Below, piece by piece: positions 13,303 to 13,385 of a stretch of 13,385 nt of DNA. The position numbers and the translations under genes were made by a program. Numbering within the stretch: position 1 is the first letter of the stretch; every line of letters begins with the position of its first letter. The stretch is taken from assembly GCA_035315685.1 (NCBI GenBank), contig DATFXR010000454.1:1-13385 (forward strand), written 5' to 3'. This stretch comes from QHWK01 sp035315685. GTDB taxonomy: Bacteria; Acidobacteriota; Vicinamibacteria; Vicinamibacterales; CAVVIG01. Below the pieces are notes generated by a model. The model did no database searches. It saw only the letters and a program-made list of their open reading frames with translations, and was not told where the DNA came from.

Positions 13303-13385
13303 GGCGAGGTAGCGAAGCGGTCAAACGCAGCAGACTGTAAATCTGTCGCCCTAGCGGCTTCGAAGGTTCGAGTCCTTCCCTCGCC
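13303..13385 (+). tRNA. tRNA-Tyr (anticodon GUA), cut at the window edge
   Basis: The acceptor GGCGAGG (13303-13309) pairs perfectly with CCTCGCC (13379-13385). The anticodon stem GCAGA/TCTGT encloses CTGTAAA, with anticodon GTA at 13337-13339. A long variable arm (CGCCCTAGCGGCTTC) marks it as a class II tRNA, as expected for bacterial tRNA-Tyr. The T arm is GAAGG-TTCGAGT-CCTTC. The discriminator base and any encoded CCA fall just outside the window. Confidence 0.96.

Noticed and set aside
1..13385. CRISPR array, insertion sequence, integrase or prophage genes
   Set aside because: I saw no regularly spaced direct repeats with unique spacers, no transposase or integrase motifs, and no phage-like genes on either strand. 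The tRNAs look intact, with no attachment-site duplication visible inside the window.

Overview
This window reads as a slice of the core chromosome of a high-GC bacterium, most likely an Acidobacteriota of the Vicinamibacteria type. That placement rests on the high GC content, a long MacB/FtsX-like permease of the 'acidobacterial duplicated orphan permease' (ADOP) class, a PadR regulator beside it, and the gene order. It is inference from content, not a database match. Every gene I can support lies on the + strand.

Layout: the last 70 codons of dnaB (1-213); an ADOP-type permease (312-2927) and a PadR regulator (3045-3398); alanine racemase alr (3406-4572); radA (4633-6024); a structured 246-base intergenic region with hairpins and a promoter; a membrane-anchored PIN/TRAM protein of the YacL class (6271-7347); a PlsC-type acyltransferase (7449-8207); an HTH_42/AlkZ-like winged-helix protein with a QAQ motif (8200-9339); a fused ispDF (9397-10605); gltX (10693-12198); an RlmB-type rRNA methyltransferase (12353-13087); then tRNA-Thr(UGU) and tRNA-Tyr(GUA), the latter cut by the window edge.

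The backbone radA - PIN/TRAM - ispD - ispF - gltX - rlmB follows the old gene order known from Firmicutes (radA-disA-yacL-ispD-ispF-gltX-...-rlmB), here without disA. dnaB next to alr recalls the proteobacterial arrangement, here split by the permease/PadR pair. The genes serve replication and recombination (dnaB, radA), cell wall precursors (alr), phospholipid synthesis (plsC-like), isoprenoid precursors (ispDF), and translation (gltX, rlmB, tRNAs).

The least ordinary material is non-coding. Three intergenic regions (7346-7450, 10604-10692, 12188-12348) are each filled from the stop codon of one gene to at or near the start codon of the next by an inverted-repeat cassette. The arms are built from degenerate, reiterated 7-9 base units: AATTAAG-like in two, GGGATTC-like in the third. 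A second small palindrome family (GTCCGGCT..GCCGGAC) occurs before padR and, in frame, inside ispD, where it helps encode what looks like an extra loop. A 15-base perfect palindrome overlaps the likely promoter of the permease gene, and a hairpin followed by a T-run lies in the leader of the PIN/TRAM gene.
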